26,226 nt of DNA from CAZBDU01 sp964490725 (GCA_964490725.1 CAZBDU010000074.1:1-26226); one strand, 5' to 3'. Counted from the stretch's first letter, positions 17,283 to 25,818 are shown. Translations and numbers: made by a program. Notes: generated by a model not told the origin, from the letters alone.

Positions 17283-19485
17283 CGGCGCCGCTTCGGGGCT
17301 GTCCGGCCTGGCGCGGCGCCTGTGGCGCGAGCACCGCCCCGTCGTGGCGGTGATGTTGATCAGCTTCGTGCTGGTGGTGCTCATCATCCTGCTGTTCACC
17401 CAGTTTTCCACGCTGTTCAGGGGGGTGCGCGCCTCCGAGTTCAGCCTGGGACGGGTTGCGGACAGGGATTTCGTGGTGGAGCGCGACGTCATCTACACCG
17501 ACGAGCAGGCCACGCAGCTGAAGAGGCAGGCCGCGGCGACCCTGGTTCCCCCGATATTCCGCGTCAACGAAGACCTGGCGGATGCCAGCCTGAAGAAGCT
17601 GGATTCCTTTCGTGAGAGCGTTGCGCAGCTGACGGCGGCCGGCGGCGCGGCCGATGCGGTTTTTCTCAGGCTGCAGCTTGCCTTCCCCGGGACTCTCAGC
17701 CGGGAGCAGGTTTCCGCGCTGGTGAGCCAGCCCCGCATCCCCGAGCTGCTGGGCTCGGTGCGCAGTCTGTTGAGCCAGGCCTATCAGGCCGGGCTGCTGA
17801 GCCTGCCCGAGAAGGACCAGGAGCTGTTCACCGCCGGCGCCTACGAGCTGTGGCGCTGGCGGGACGGAAAGCTCGCCAAGGAGATTCTGGCCGAAGAGGA
17901 CGCCCTGACTCACGGGCAGCTCTCCGCCTGGGTGGCGGAGAGGCTGCCGGACTGGCCCGAACGGCGCATCCGCGTGGCCCAGGCGCTGGTCGAGGCGTTC
18001 GCCGTGGACAATGCCCTGTTCGACAAGGAGCAGACGGTGAAGCACCGGCAGCGGGCCGCTGCCGAGGTGGAGCCGGTGGTGGGGAAGCTCACGGCCAACC
18101 AGGTGATCCTGCGCAAAGGGGACATCGTCACGGCCGACAAGGCGGCCCAGGTCAAGGCGGTGGGAGACTACTCGGCTTCCGTCAACCTGGCGAGCCTGGT
18201 CGCGGTGGTGCTCTACGTGGCCATCATCTTCGCCTTCACGGTCTTCATGCTTCCCCGCACCCTCGGGAGCCTGCGCCCCAAGCTGGGCCAGGTGATTTTC
18301 ATGGCCGCTTCGGTGGTGCTGTACGTGCTGCTCGCCGGCATCTTGAGCAAGGTCTTCACCCCTCCGCGGGGGCTTCCCTTCTCCATCATTCTTCCCACCG
18401 CCGGCTTCACGATGCTCGTGGCCATGCTGACCACGACGAACGCCGGGTTCGTGCTGGCCCTCACCATGACCCTCCTGATGCTGCCCGTGGCGGGTATGGA
18501 GGTAGGATCGTTCCTCTTTGCCTCCTTAAGCGGCATCGCCGGAACCGCGGTGGTCTCCCGGGCGGAGAAACGCATCGACCTGGTGCGGGCCGGGCTGATC
18601 CTGGCGGTCCTGAACTGCGTGGCTCTGGCGGCGCTCAACCTGCAGGGCGGCTACGAGTCCGGGTGGATCCTGCCCGCCCTGGGTTGGGGGATCCTGGGCG
18701 GCCTGGCCTGCAGCATGATCGGGCTGGGCTTCCAGCCGGTCCTGGAGCAGGCCATGAACGTGGCCACCCGCTTCCGGCTCATCGAGCTGTCCGACCTGAA
18801 CGCCCCGGTGCTGAAGCGCATGCTCTCCCTGGCCCCCGGCACCTACAGCCACTCCATCAGCGTGGCCAACCTGGCCGAATCCGCCTGCGACGCCATCGGG
18901 GCCAACGCCCTTCTGGCCCGGGTGGGAGCCTACTACCACGACATCGGCAAGATCGATCAGGCGGAGTACTTCATCGAAAACCAGCGGGCCTTCAACAAGC
19001 ACGACGAGCTGAAGCCCAGCCTCTCGGTGGCGGTGATCAAGAGCCACCTGAAGATCGGCATCGAGAAGGCCAGGGAGATCAACCTGCCCCGGGAGGTGAT
19101 CGACCTCATCTCCCAGCACCACGGGCGGGGGGTCATCAAGTACTTCTACCAGCGGGCGCTGGACCAGAACGGCAGCCAGAAGAACCAGGTAACCAGCGAG
19201 GACTACTCCTACGCCGGCGTGCGCCCCCGCACCCGGGAGGCGGCGGTGGTGATGCTGGCCGACACCGTCGAGGCGGCCTCCCGCACGCTGAAGAAGCCCA
19301 CGGTGGCCAAGCTGGAGAAGTTCGTCTGGGACATCATCATGGAAAAGTTCAACGCCGGCGAGCTGGCCGAGTGCGATCTCACCTTGAGGGATCTGGACGT
19401 CATCAAGAGGAGCTTCGTCCAGGTGCTGGCCGGGTACTTCCACTCCCGCATCGAGTATCCGAAAGTGAAAGAGGAGATCCGGTGA
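17263..19485 (+). CDS. pgpH: PgpH-family 7TM-HD cyclic-di-AMP phosphodiesterase
   Basis: This 740-residue membrane enzyme has the 7TMR-HD architecture: an N-terminal membrane helix (about 26-47), a large extracytoplasmic domain (about 50-300), about seven membrane helices (305-490) and a cytoplasmic HD domain (about 515-700). HD-domain residues visible are H530 in TYSHSISVANL and the H559-D560 pair in YYHDIGKID, followed by SQHHGRG and the D of MLADTVEAASR. In Firmicutes, PgpH proteins hydrolyse c-di-AMP to pApA; activity here is inferred from family. The start ATG 17263 lies 20 bases inside phoH, and the stop overlaps ybeY (GTGA). The position between phoH and ybeY is conserved widely, which supports the assignment. 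The extracytoplasmic ligand is unknown. Confidence 0.93.
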   Translation: MKHPRNSGAASGLSGLARRLWREHRPVVAVMLISFVLVVLIILLFTQFSTLFRGVRASEFSLGRVADRDFVVERDVIYTDEQATQLKRQAAATLVPPIFRVNEDLADASLKKLDSFRESVAQLTAAGGAADAVFLRLQLAFPGTLSREQVSALVSQPRIPELLGSVRSLLSQAYQAGLLSLPEKDQELFTAGAYELWRWRDGKLAKEILAEEDALTHGQLSAWVAERLPDWPERRIRVAQALVEAFAVDNALFDKEQTVKHRQRAAAEVEPVVGKLTANQVILRKGDIVTADKAAQVKAVGDYSASVNLASLVAVVLYVAIIFAFTVFMLPRTLGSLRPKLGQVIFMAASVVLYVLLAGILSKVFTPPRGLPFSIILPTAGFTMLVAMLTTTNAGFVLALTMTLLMLPVAGMEVGSFLFASLSGIAGTAVVSRAEKRIDLVRAGLILAVLNCVALAALNLQGGYESGWILPALGWGILGGLACSMIGLGFQPVLEQAMNVATRFRLIELSDLNAPVLKRMLSLAPGTYSHSISVANLAESACDAIGANALLARVGAYYHDIGKIDQAEYFIENQRAFNKHDELKPSLSVAVIKSHLKIGIEKAREINLPREVIDLISQHHGRGVIKYFYQRALDQNGSQKNQVTSEDYSYAGVRPRTREAAVVMLADTVEAASRTLKKPTVAKLEKFVWDIIMEKFNAGELAECDLTLRDLDVIKRSFVQVLAGYFHSRIEYPKVKEEIR

Positions 19486-19949
19486 ACCAGGTCGAGGTTT
19501 CCTGCGAGGGGGTGGAACCCCCATCGTGGCGCGGGCGCCTTCAGGCCTACGCGCTGGCGGTGCTCGAGGAACGCGGAATCGACGGCTGGGAGGTGTCTCT
19601 GCTGCTCTGCGATGAACGGCGGATGCGCACCCTCAACAGCCGCTTCCGCGGCATCGAGGCGTCCACGGACGTGCTTTCCTTCTCCCAGCTGGCGCCGCCC
19701 GGCTCCGGCTTCCCGCCGGGGGCGCCGGTGGCGGCCGGCGACGTGGTGATCTGCCTGGAGACCGCCGCGGGCAACGCCCGCCGGGCGGGGGTGAGCGAGG
19801 AGGAGGAGCTGCGGCGGGTCCTGGTCCACGGGCTCCTGCACCTGGAAGGATGGGAACATCCCCAGGAGAGCGCGGAAATGGACGGTTCGGAAATGCTTCG
19901 TCTCCAGGAACGAATACTTGCCAGACTGGCGAAGGAGAGACTGTTTTGA
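19482..19949 (+). CDS. ybeY: Endoribonuclease / rRNA maturation factor YbeY
   Basis: YbeY is a zinc-dependent RNase involved in 16S rRNA 3'-end maturation and ribosome quality control. The 155-residue product has the signature H-G-x-L-H-L-x-G-x-x-H as HGLLHLEGWEH, giving the three histidine ligands; the usual Asp before the last His is Glu here. Other conserved features are LNSRFRGIEASTDVLSF and GDVVICLETA. The start is GTG 19482, overlapping the upstream stop as GTGA, with AGAGGAG about seven bases before it; the first 30 residues are variable, as is usual. The stop overlaps the corC TTG (TTGA). phoH-pgpH-ybeY-corC is a known recurrent order, so the job assignment is firm. Confidence 0.96.
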   Translation: MNQVEVSCEGVEPPSWRGRLQAYALAVLEERGIDGWEVSLLLCDERRMRTLNSRFRGIEASTDVLSFSQLAPPGSGFPPGAPVAAGDVVICLETAAGNARRAGVSEEEELRRVLVHGLLHLEGWEHPQESAEMDGSEMLRLQERILARLAKERLF

Positions 19950-20737
19950 GAAAGAGGGGTTTTCTCGAGCGCCTGCTTGGACGGGCCGGAGAGGACGGCG
20001 ACCCGCATCTTGCCAGGATAGACCTCAACGCGCGGGAGATGATTCGCGGAGTGGTCAATCTTTCGGAGATGAACGTCCGGGAGGTCATGGTGCCAAGGAT
20101 CGACGTGGTGTCCATCGCCCTGGAGACGCCTGTCGAGGAGATCGTGCGGACCATCGCCGATTGCGGACACTCCCGGGTGCCGGTGTTCCGGGACACCATC
20201 GACAACGTGGTCGGCATCCTGTACGCCAAGGACCTGCTGCGGTACCTGGTCGGAGAGGTGGCCTCGCCGGAGCTGGAGAAGATCATTCGGCCCGCCTATT
20301 TCGTTCCCGAGAGCAAGAAGCTCGACTCCCTGCTGCGGGAGTTCCAGAGACGGCGCGTGCACATCGCAGTGGTCGTGGACGAGTACGGCGGCACCTCCGG
20401 AATCGTGTGCATGGAGGACATCATCGAAGAAATCGTGGGGGAGATCCAGGACGAGTTCGACAACGAAACCGAAGAGATCATGAAGATCGGCGAGGACGCC
20501 TACCTCTGCGACGCCCGGGTCAACCTTGAGGAGCTGAACGAACAGCTCGGCTTCAATCTGCCCGCGGAGGACTTCGATACTCTGGGGGGGTTCGTCTTCG
20601 ACCTGTTCGGCAAGATCCCCGTGACCTACGAGAAGACCTCCTACTCAGGGATCGACTTCGTGATCCAGAGCATGGAGGGCCACAAGATCAACACGGTGAA
20701 GCTGGTGCTCCACCCCGGCGGGGAAGGGGAGCGGTGA
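19946..20737 (+). CDS. corC: CorC/TlyC-family tandem CBS-domain protein
   Basis: This 263-residue protein lacks the DUF21 membrane domain found in larger relatives, so it is a soluble CorC/YbeX-type. It has two CBS domains (about 45-170; MVPRIDVVSIALETP, SRVPVFRDTIDNVVGILYAK, then DEYGGTSGIVCMEDIIEEIV) and a C-terminal CorC_HlyC domain (about 185-263; FDTLGGFVFDLFG). CorC is linked to magnesium and cobalt efflux; YbeX, next to ybeY, has been connected with ribosome metabolism, and treponemal TlyC was named a hemolysin by similarity only. The start is TTG 19946: it follows AAGGAG (19932-19937) by eight bases and overlaps the ybeY stop. The stop overlaps the TPR gene (GTGA). Confidence 0.94.
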   Translation: MRKRGFLERLLGRAGEDGDPHLARIDLNAREMIRGVVNLSEMNVREVMVPRIDVVSIALETPVEEIVRTIADCGHSRVPVFRDTIDNVVGILYAKDLLRYLVGEVASPELEKIIRPAYFVPESKKLDSLLREFQRRRVHIAVVVDEYGGTSGIVCMEDIIEEIVGEIQDEFDNETEEIMKIGEDAYLCDARVNLEELNEQLGFNLPAEDFDTLGGFVFDLFGKIPVTYEKTSYSGIDFVIQSMEGHKINTVKLVLHPGGEGER

Positions 20738-22719
20738 GCCGCCGGCCGGCCCGCCTGGCCGCGGCGGCGGGGTTCCTTCTGGCGGCCGTGCTTCTCCAGG
20801 CCGAGCCGGCGAATCCGGTGGAGCTCTACCGCGAGGGCCGCCAGGCCCAGATGCGCTCGGAGCTGCCCAGGGCCGTGGAGCTGTACCGGGCCGCCCTGCA
20901 GGCCAATCCCGACTACCTGGAGCCCATGGTGGGTCTGGCGGAGAGCTTCTTCATGCTGGAGGAGTACCAGGAGGCGCTGCAGCACGTCCAGCGGGCGGAG
21001 AAGTACGACCGCGAGAACCTGGACCTCCTGATTCTCGAGGGACGCATCCGCATCGGCCTGGGCCAGGCGGAGCAGGCCGGGACCCTGTTCCGCCGGGTGC
21101 TGGCGCGGGAGCCGAACAACCTGGAGGCGCGGCTTGGCCAGGCGGAGCTGGACATCATGACGGGCCGCCGCCGGGAGGCCGGCCAGCGCTACGAAGAGCT
21201 GCTGCGCATCAGGCCGGAGAGCCGCAAGGCCCTGCTCTCGCTGGCCATGCTCCACGAGTCGGAAGGGGACCTGGAAGGGGCGGGCCGCTACGTGGAGCTG
21301 GCGCTGCGCTACCATTCGGAGGACCCCCAGGTCCACTACGCGGCGGCCCGCCTCTCGGTTTCAGAGCACGACTACGCGCGGGCGGCCGCGCAGCTGGGGA
21401 CCGCCCTGGCGCTGCGCGGGGACTACCCCGAGGCGCGCCGGCTCCTGGCGCAGGTCTACCTTCTCCTGGAGCGCTACGATCGAGCCATCCAGGAGCTGAG
21501 GACGATCCTGGCGCAGTCGAGGGATGACGAGCTGGCCTGGTACACCCTGGGGCTGGCCTACGACGGGAGCCGGGACACGGAGCAGGCGCTGCGCTCGCTG
21601 GAGGCGGCGCTGCGGCTGCGCCCGGACGACGAAGTGGCGCGCACCGCGCTGGAGTCCATCGCGCTGGCACAGCTTCCCATCAAGGACGAACGGCGGGCGC
21701 GCTATGCGGACTACCACCTGAAGGAGGGGCGCCGCTTCGAGTCTCGCAATCTCCTGGACAAGGCCGCGTTGGAGTACCGCCGCGCCCTGCGCCTGAACCC
21801 CGAGTCCCGTGACGCGAGGCTGGCGTTCGCCGGGATCTACCGGCTCATGGGCTACCCCGTCAAGTATCTGCGGGAGCTTCAGGTCCTGCGCAAGCTGGGC
21901 TACACCGACCCGGTGATCGTGGACAACATCGAGATCGTCTCCAGCCAAACCTACGACACCGTCGCGGCGAAGTGGGGGGTGGACCAGTACGCTCTGGACA
22001 AGGAGCGCTACACCGTAACCCTCTTCCACCAGGCTCCCTCCTCGCGGGAGATGCATCCCCTGGCCGGCAAGGTCCTGGCCGGCTACTTCCACGATCTGCT
22101 GCAGCGCTTCCCCGACATCCACCTCAACGAGGGCACCAAAGGGGTGGGCGGCTACGCAGAGGCGTTCGCGGCCGCGCGGCAGGACGGCTCCGACTACTTT
22201 CTCCTCTTCCACGTGGAAGAGTCCGAGCGCAGCTTCAGCGTCACCCTGGAGCAGTACCTGTCCAGGACGGGGCGCAAGCTCGCCTCCAGGCAGGTGTTCC
22301 GGACCGGCAACAACCGGGTGCTGGACGCGTTCACCGTGATCTCGGAGCAGTTCCATGACGCCCTGCCCCTGCGGGGAAAGCTCCTGGAGAGACAGTTCGA
22401 CCAGGGGATCGTGGACCTGGGACGCGTGGACGGCCTGAAGGCGGACGACCGGCTGCTGGTGGTCAAACAGGGCCGGGTCCACCTGAGCGAGGACGCGGTG
22501 GCGCTGTCCGTGGATGAACGGGACATCGTAGGGGATTTCGCCGTGACCGCCCTGGACGAGATGGTGGCCGCCGGCACACTGACCCGCAGGCAGTTCTTCG
22601 ACCTCATCAACCCGGGAGACGAGGTGATTCGTCCACTCCCGCCGCCGCCCGAACCCGAGCAGCCTCCGCCCCGTCAGGAGGGGCTGCTGCGCAGGCTTTT
22701 CCGGCTCATCGGCATCTGA
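20734..22719 (+). CDS. Exported tetratricopeptide-repeat protein, spirochaete TP0648-like
   Basis: This 661-residue protein has a signal sequence (1 to about 23; ARLAAAAGFLLAAVLLQA) and should work in the periplasm. TPR units run from about residue 27 to 390, recognisable by W/L-G-Y/A spacing and the P at unit ends (for example ALQANPDYLEPMVGLAES, ALRLRPDDEVARTALES, ALRLNPESRDARLAFAG). The C-terminal third (about 420-615) is mixed alpha/beta and ends with GRVDGLKADDRLLVV, like segments seen in FlgT/CsgG-type envelope proteins; that resemblance is weak. A proline-rich stretch (LPPPPEPEQPPP) and a basic hydrophobic tail (LLRRLFRLIGI) finish it. GTG 20734 overlaps the corC stop. The order corC-TPR matches TP0649-TP0648 from memory. 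Function unknown; TPRs imply a protein partner. Confidence 0.88.
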   Translation: MSRRPARLAAAAGFLLAAVLLQAEPANPVELYREGRQAQMRSELPRAVELYRAALQANPDYLEPMVGLAESFFMLEEYQEALQHVQRAEKYDRENLDLLILEGRIRIGLGQAEQAGTLFRRVLAREPNNLEARLGQAELDIMTGRRREAGQRYEELLRIRPESRKALLSLAMLHESEGDLEGAGRYVELALRYHSEDPQVHYAAARLSVSEHDYARAAAQLGTALALRGDYPEARRLLAQVYLLLERYDRAIQELRTILAQSRDDELAWYTLGLAYDGSRDTEQALRSLEAALRLRPDDEVARTALESIALAQLPIKDERRARYADYHLKEGRRFESRNLLDKAALEYRRALRLNPESRDARLAFAGIYRLMGYPVKYLRELQVLRKLGYTDPVIVDNIEIVSSQTYDTVAAKWGVDQYALDKERYTVTLFHQAPSSREMHPLAGKVLAGYFHDLLQRFPDIHLNEGTKGVGGYAEAFAAARQDGSDYFLLFHVEESERSFSVTLEQYLSRTGRKLASRQVFRTGNNRVLDAFTVISEQFHDALPLRGKLLERQFDQGIVDLGRVDGLKADDRLLVVKQGRVHLSEDAVALSVDERDIVGDFAVTALDEMVAAGTLTRRQFFDLINPGDEVIRPLPPPPEPEQPPPRQEGLLRRLFRLIGI

Positions 22720-22727
22720 AGCGGCGA

Positions 22728-22756
22728 TTGACACGGCCTGCCTTTCTCCTTATATT
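22728..22756 (+). promoter_or_regulatory. Strong sigma70-type promoter of the gap operon
   Basis: TTGACA (22728-22733; perfect) and TATATT (22751-22756; 5 of 6) are separated by exactly 17 bp. The predicted +1 is near 22763, giving a leader of about 107 nt before gap. It is the closest match to consensus in the window, fitting high expression of glycolysis. Confidence 0.88.
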
Positions 22757-22762
22757 CAGCAT

Positions 22763-22869
22763 GGCCGGGCGGCTTCCCCGATCGTGCGTGGTCTCGGTGA
22801 AGTTGCTCCACAACTTACCAAGGGGCGTGAAGCCCGCCGGGCGCACCAAAACATCATGACGGGGGAGAT
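22763..22869 (+). promoter_or_regulatory. Structured 5' leader of gap with switch-like alternative pairing
   Basis: Stem P1 pairs 22768-22779 (GGCGGCTTCCCC) with 22823-22838, with a bulged C and a bulged CGT. Inside it, GGTgAAGTTG (22796-22805) pairs with CAACTTACC (22811-22819) around the loop CTCCA. A loop segment GTGCG (22784-22788) is complementary to CGCAC (22842-22846), just 3' of P1, which would make a pseudoknot. CTTCCCC (22773-22779) can instead pair with GGGGGAG (22861-22867), the gap ribosome binding site, so P1 formation would free translation. Other local hairpins compete. I match it to no riboswitch class I can recall. Folding is by eye. Confidence 0.5.
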
Positions 22870-23859
22870 ATGAAAGTCGCGATCAACGGGTTCGGCAGGA
22901 TCGGTCGAAGCGTGTTCAAGGCTGGCCTGGACCGCAAGGGCATAGACATCGTGGCGATCAACGACATCACCGACGCGGCGACCCTGGCCCACCTGCTGAA
23001 GTACGACTCCAACTACGGGAAGTACGGCAAGAAGGTGGAGGCCGCCGACAGCGCCATCGTCGTGGACGGAAAGAAGATCGCCGTCCTGGCCGAGAAGGAC
23101 CCCCGGCAGCTCCCGTGGGGAAAGCTCGGCGTGGATGTGGTGATCGAGTCCACGGGGATCTTCCGCAAACGCGAGCAGTGCGCCTGGCACATCGAAGCGG
23201 GAGCCAGGAAGGTAATCCTCACGGTTCCGGCCAAGGACAGGGTGGACCGCACCATCGTGCTGGGGGTGAACGACTCCGACCTGCAGGCGGCAGACCAGAT
23301 CGTCTCCAACGCTTCCTGCACCACCAACTGCCTGGCCCCGATGGCCAAGGTCCTTCTGGACAGCTTCGGCATCGCCGAAGGGCTGATGACCACCGTGCAC
23401 GCCTACACCAGCGACCAGCGCCTCCACGATGCGCCGCACAGCGACCTGCGGCGGGCCCGCGCGGCGGCGCTATCCATCGTGCCCACCACCACCGGCGCGG
23501 CCAAGGCCGTGGGCAAGGTGATCCCCGCCCTGGACGGGAAGCTGAACGGCATCGCCATGCGCGTGCCGGTCCCCACCGGCTCGATCGTGGACCTGACGGT
23601 GAAGCTGGAGAAGGACCCTTCCGTGGAGGAGGTGAACGCCGCCATGAAGGCCGCCTCCCAGGGCCCCATGAAGGGCATCCTGGAATACACCGAGGAGCCG
23701 ATCGTGAGCGTGGACGTCATCGGCAACCCCCACTCCTCGATCTTCGACGCCAAGAGCACCATGAAGCTGGGCACGGGGTTCTTCAAGCTCCTTTCCTGGT
23801 ACGACAACGAGTGGGGATACTCCAACCGGGTGGTGGATCTGATCGCAAAGCTGGGGTAG
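22870..23859 (+). CDS. gap: Glyceraldehyde-3-phosphate dehydrogenase, type I
   Basis: This enzyme oxidises glyceraldehyde-3-phosphate to 1,3-bisphosphoglycerate in cytoplasmic glycolysis. The 329-residue protein has the NAD-binding motif KVAINGFGRIGR, the second-strand acid in AINDITD that favours NAD over NADP, the active-site SNASCTTNC with C150, the base histidine in TTVHAYTSDQ and the C-terminal WYDNEWGYSNRV. The length is standard. The start ATG 22870 follows GGGGGAG by two bases, a short spacing that fits a ribosome binding site folded into leader structure. pgk follows after five bases, then tpiA and secG, making a triose-phosphate operon under one strong promoter. Confidence 0.98.
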   Translation: MKVAINGFGRIGRSVFKAGLDRKGIDIVAINDITDAATLAHLLKYDSNYGKYGKKVEAADSAIVVDGKKIAVLAEKDPRQLPWGKLGVDVVIESTGIFRKREQCAWHIEAGARKVILTVPAKDRVDRTIVLGVNDSDLQAADQIVSNASCTTNCLAPMAKVLLDSFGIAEGLMTTVHAYTSDQRLHDAPHSDLRRARAAALSIVPTTTGAAKAVGKVIPALDGKLNGIAMRVPVPTGSIVDLTVKLEKDPSVEEVNAAMKAASQGPMKGILEYTEEPIVSVDVIGNPHSSIFDAKSTMKLGTGFFKLLSWYDNEWGYSNRVVDLIAKLG

Positions 23860-23864
23860 CGGCA

Positions 23865-25049
23865 ATGGCCAAGAAATCCATACGTGACATCGACATCGGC
23901 GGGAAGCGGGTGCTGTGCCGGGTGGATTTCAACGTGCCCATCAAGGGCGGAAAGATCACCGACGATACGCGCATCCGGGCAAGCCTCCCCACCATCCGCC
24001 ACGTCCTGGATCAGCCGGGCACCCGGCTGATCCTGATGAGCCACCTGGGGCGGCCCAAGGGGGCGCCCAGCCCGGAGCTGAGCTTGCAGCCGGCGGCGCG
24101 GCACCTCTCGGAGCTGCTGGGGCGCGAGGTGCGCATGGCCCCCGACTGCATCGGACCGCAGGTGGAAGCGATGGCCAGGGACCTTCCGGCGGGCGGGGTG
24201 CTGCTCCTGGAGAACGTGCGTTTTCACAAGGAAGAGGAGGCCAACGACCCCGAGTTCGCCCGGCGTCTGGCGGCTCTGGGTGAGGTGTACGTGAACGACG
24301 CCTTCGGCTCGGCGCACCGCGCGCATGCCTCCACCGAAGGCGCAGCCCATTACTTGCCGGCCGTGGCGGGGTTCCTGATGCAGAAGGAGCTGGAGTTCCT
24401 GGGCAAGGCCCTGGAAAAGCCGGAGCAGCCCTTCGTGGCGGTCATCGGAGGGGCCAAGGTTTCCACCAAGATCGCCGTGCTGGACAACCTCCTGCCCCGG
24501 GTATCCGCGCTGGTGATCGGCGGCGGCATGGCCTACACCTTCCTCAAGGCGCAAGGCCACGCGGTGGGAGGCAGCCTGCTGGAGGAGGAGTACCTGGATA
24601 CTGCCAGGGAGCTGCTCTCCAAGGCGGCAGAGCAGGGCAAGGACATTCTCCTGCCTGTGGACCACAAGGTGGCCTCCGAGTTCAGCGAGCAGGCCGCTGC
24701 CGAGGAGGTGGACGGGGTGGACGTCCCCGACGGCCGGATCGCCATGGACGTAGGGCCCAAGACTCTGGAGCTCTACCGCCGGGCGCTGGCCCAGGCTCGC
24801 ACCATCGTCTGGAACGGTCCCATCGGGGTGTTCGAGTTCCAGCAGTTTGCAGCCGGTACCCTGGAGGTGGCGCGAATGGTGGCGGACTGTCCCGGCACCA
24901 CCATCGTCGGGGGAGGGGACAGCGTGGCCGCCGTCCACCAGTTCGGCCTGGCGGACAGGATCTCTCACGTCTCCACGGGCGGGGGAGCGTCGCTGGAGTT
25001 CCTGGAAGGGAAGGCGCTTCCGGGGGTCGTCGCTCTGCAGGACGAATAG
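23865..25049 (+). CDS. pgk: Phosphoglycerate kinase
   Basis: This enzyme transfers the acyl phosphate of 1,3-bisphosphoglycerate to ADP, the first ATP-yielding step of glycolysis. The 394-residue monomer has the N-domain substrate motifs RVDFNVPIKGGKITDDTRI, MSHLGRPKG and LLENVRFHKEEEANDP, and the C-domain nucleotide site with GGAKVSTKI, WNGPIGVFE and VGGGDSVAAV, where the Gly-rich loop and Asp bind ATP-Mg. The start is ATG 23865, five bases after the gap stop; no strong Shine-Dalgarno is seen, so coupling to gap is likely. It ends in TAG (25047-25049) and is not fused to tpiA, unlike the PGK-TPI fusion of Thermotoga. Confidence 0.98.
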   Translation: MAKKSIRDIDIGGKRVLCRVDFNVPIKGGKITDDTRIRASLPTIRHVLDQPGTRLILMSHLGRPKGAPSPELSLQPAARHLSELLGREVRMAPDCIGPQVEAMARDLPAGGVLLLENVRFHKEEEANDPEFARRLAALGEVYVNDAFGSAHRAHASTEGAAHYLPAVAGFLMQKELEFLGKALEKPEQPFVAVIGGAKVSTKIAVLDNLLPRVSALVIGGGMAYTFLKAQGHAVGGSLLEEEYLDTARELLSKAAEQGKDILLPVDHKVASEFSEQAAAEEVDGVDVPDGRIAMDVGPKTLELYRRALAQARTIVWNGPIGVFEFQQFAAGTLEVARMVADCPGTTIVGGGDSVAAVHQFGLADRISHVSTGGGASLEFLEGKALPGVVALQDE

Positions 25050-25059
25050 GAGAAGCAGA

Positions 25060-25818
25060 TTGCGTACGCCCTACATCGCCGGCAACTGGAAGATGCACAA
25101 GACCGCCGCGGAGGCCAGCGCCCTGGCGGCGGCGCTGGCGGAGAAGCTGGCCGCGGAGCGGCGGAAGAAGGTCATGGTGGCCCCGCCGTTCACGGCGCTC
25201 TGGGCAACCAGACAGGCCCTCTCCGGATCCGCCATCCTGATGGGGGCACAGAACATGGGCCCCGAAGAGAAGGGCGCGCACACCGGCGAAGTGTCTGTTC
25301 AGATGCTCCAGGAGGCCGGGGTCCAGGTGGTGATCCTGGGACATTCGGAGCGGAGGCACGTGTACGGCGAGCCGGACGAGCTGATCAACCGCAAGGTGCG
25401 CCTGGCCCTGGACCGTGGTCTGCAGGTGATCCTCTGCGTGGGAGAGCTTCTGGAGGAGCGGGAACGGGGCACCACCACCGAGGTGGTGGAGCGGCAGCTG
25501 CGCGCGGGCCTGAAGGGGGTGGAAGTGCGGCAGCTAGGCGCCCTGACCGTAGCCTATGAGCCCGTTTGGGCCATTGGCACGGGCAAGACCGCCACACCCG
25601 ACGACGCCGAGGCGGTGCACACCTTTATCCGCAAGCTCCTGGCCGGGATGTACACGACGCAGGCCGCAGAGGAGCTGGTTATTCAGTACGGCGGGTCGGT
25701 GAAGCCCGACAACGCCGCCGAGCTCATGGCGCGCGGCAACGTGGACGGGCTTCTGGTCGGGGGAGCCTCGCTGCAGGCGGAGAGCTTTCTCCCGATCGTG
25801 GGCTACGACCGCGGCTGA
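25060..25818 (+). CDS. tpiA: Triose-phosphate isomerase
   Basis: This enzyme interconverts dihydroxyacetone phosphate and glyceraldehyde-3-phosphate. The 252-residue TIM barrel shows the catalytic Lys in AGNWKMHK, His in VILGHSERR, Glu in VAYEPVWAIGTGKTAT (with the flexible loop 6), YGGSVKPDNA and the phosphate-binding VGGASL. The start is TTG 25060, ten bases after pgk: AGGAG (25048-25052) lies seven bases upstream, and MRTPYIAGNWK is the expected N-terminus. Upstream codons in this frame are shadow of pgk. The TGA stop is the loop of a perfect 9-bp hairpin, an odd arrangement that may affect secG expression. Confidence 0.97.
   Translation: MRTPYIAGNWKMHKTAAEASALAAALAEKLAAERRKKVMVAPPFTALWATRQALSGSAILMGAQNMGPEEKGAHTGEVSVQMLQEAGVQVVILGHSERRHVYGEPDELINRKVRLALDRGLQVILCVGELLEERERGTTTEVVERQLRAGLKGVEVRQLGALTVAYEPVWAIGTGKTATPDDAEAVHTFIRKLLAGMYTTQAAEELVIQYGGSVKPDNAAELMARGNVDGLLVGGASLQAESFLPIVGYDRG

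Noticed and set aside
22796..22838. gap leader as an intrinsic terminator
   Set aside because: The stems are strong but no T-run follows; the sequence after them is AAAACATC.
23865..25818. PGK-TPI fusion
   Set aside because: pgk ends at TAG 25047-25049 in frame and tpiA starts from its own TTG with a good AGGAG site.
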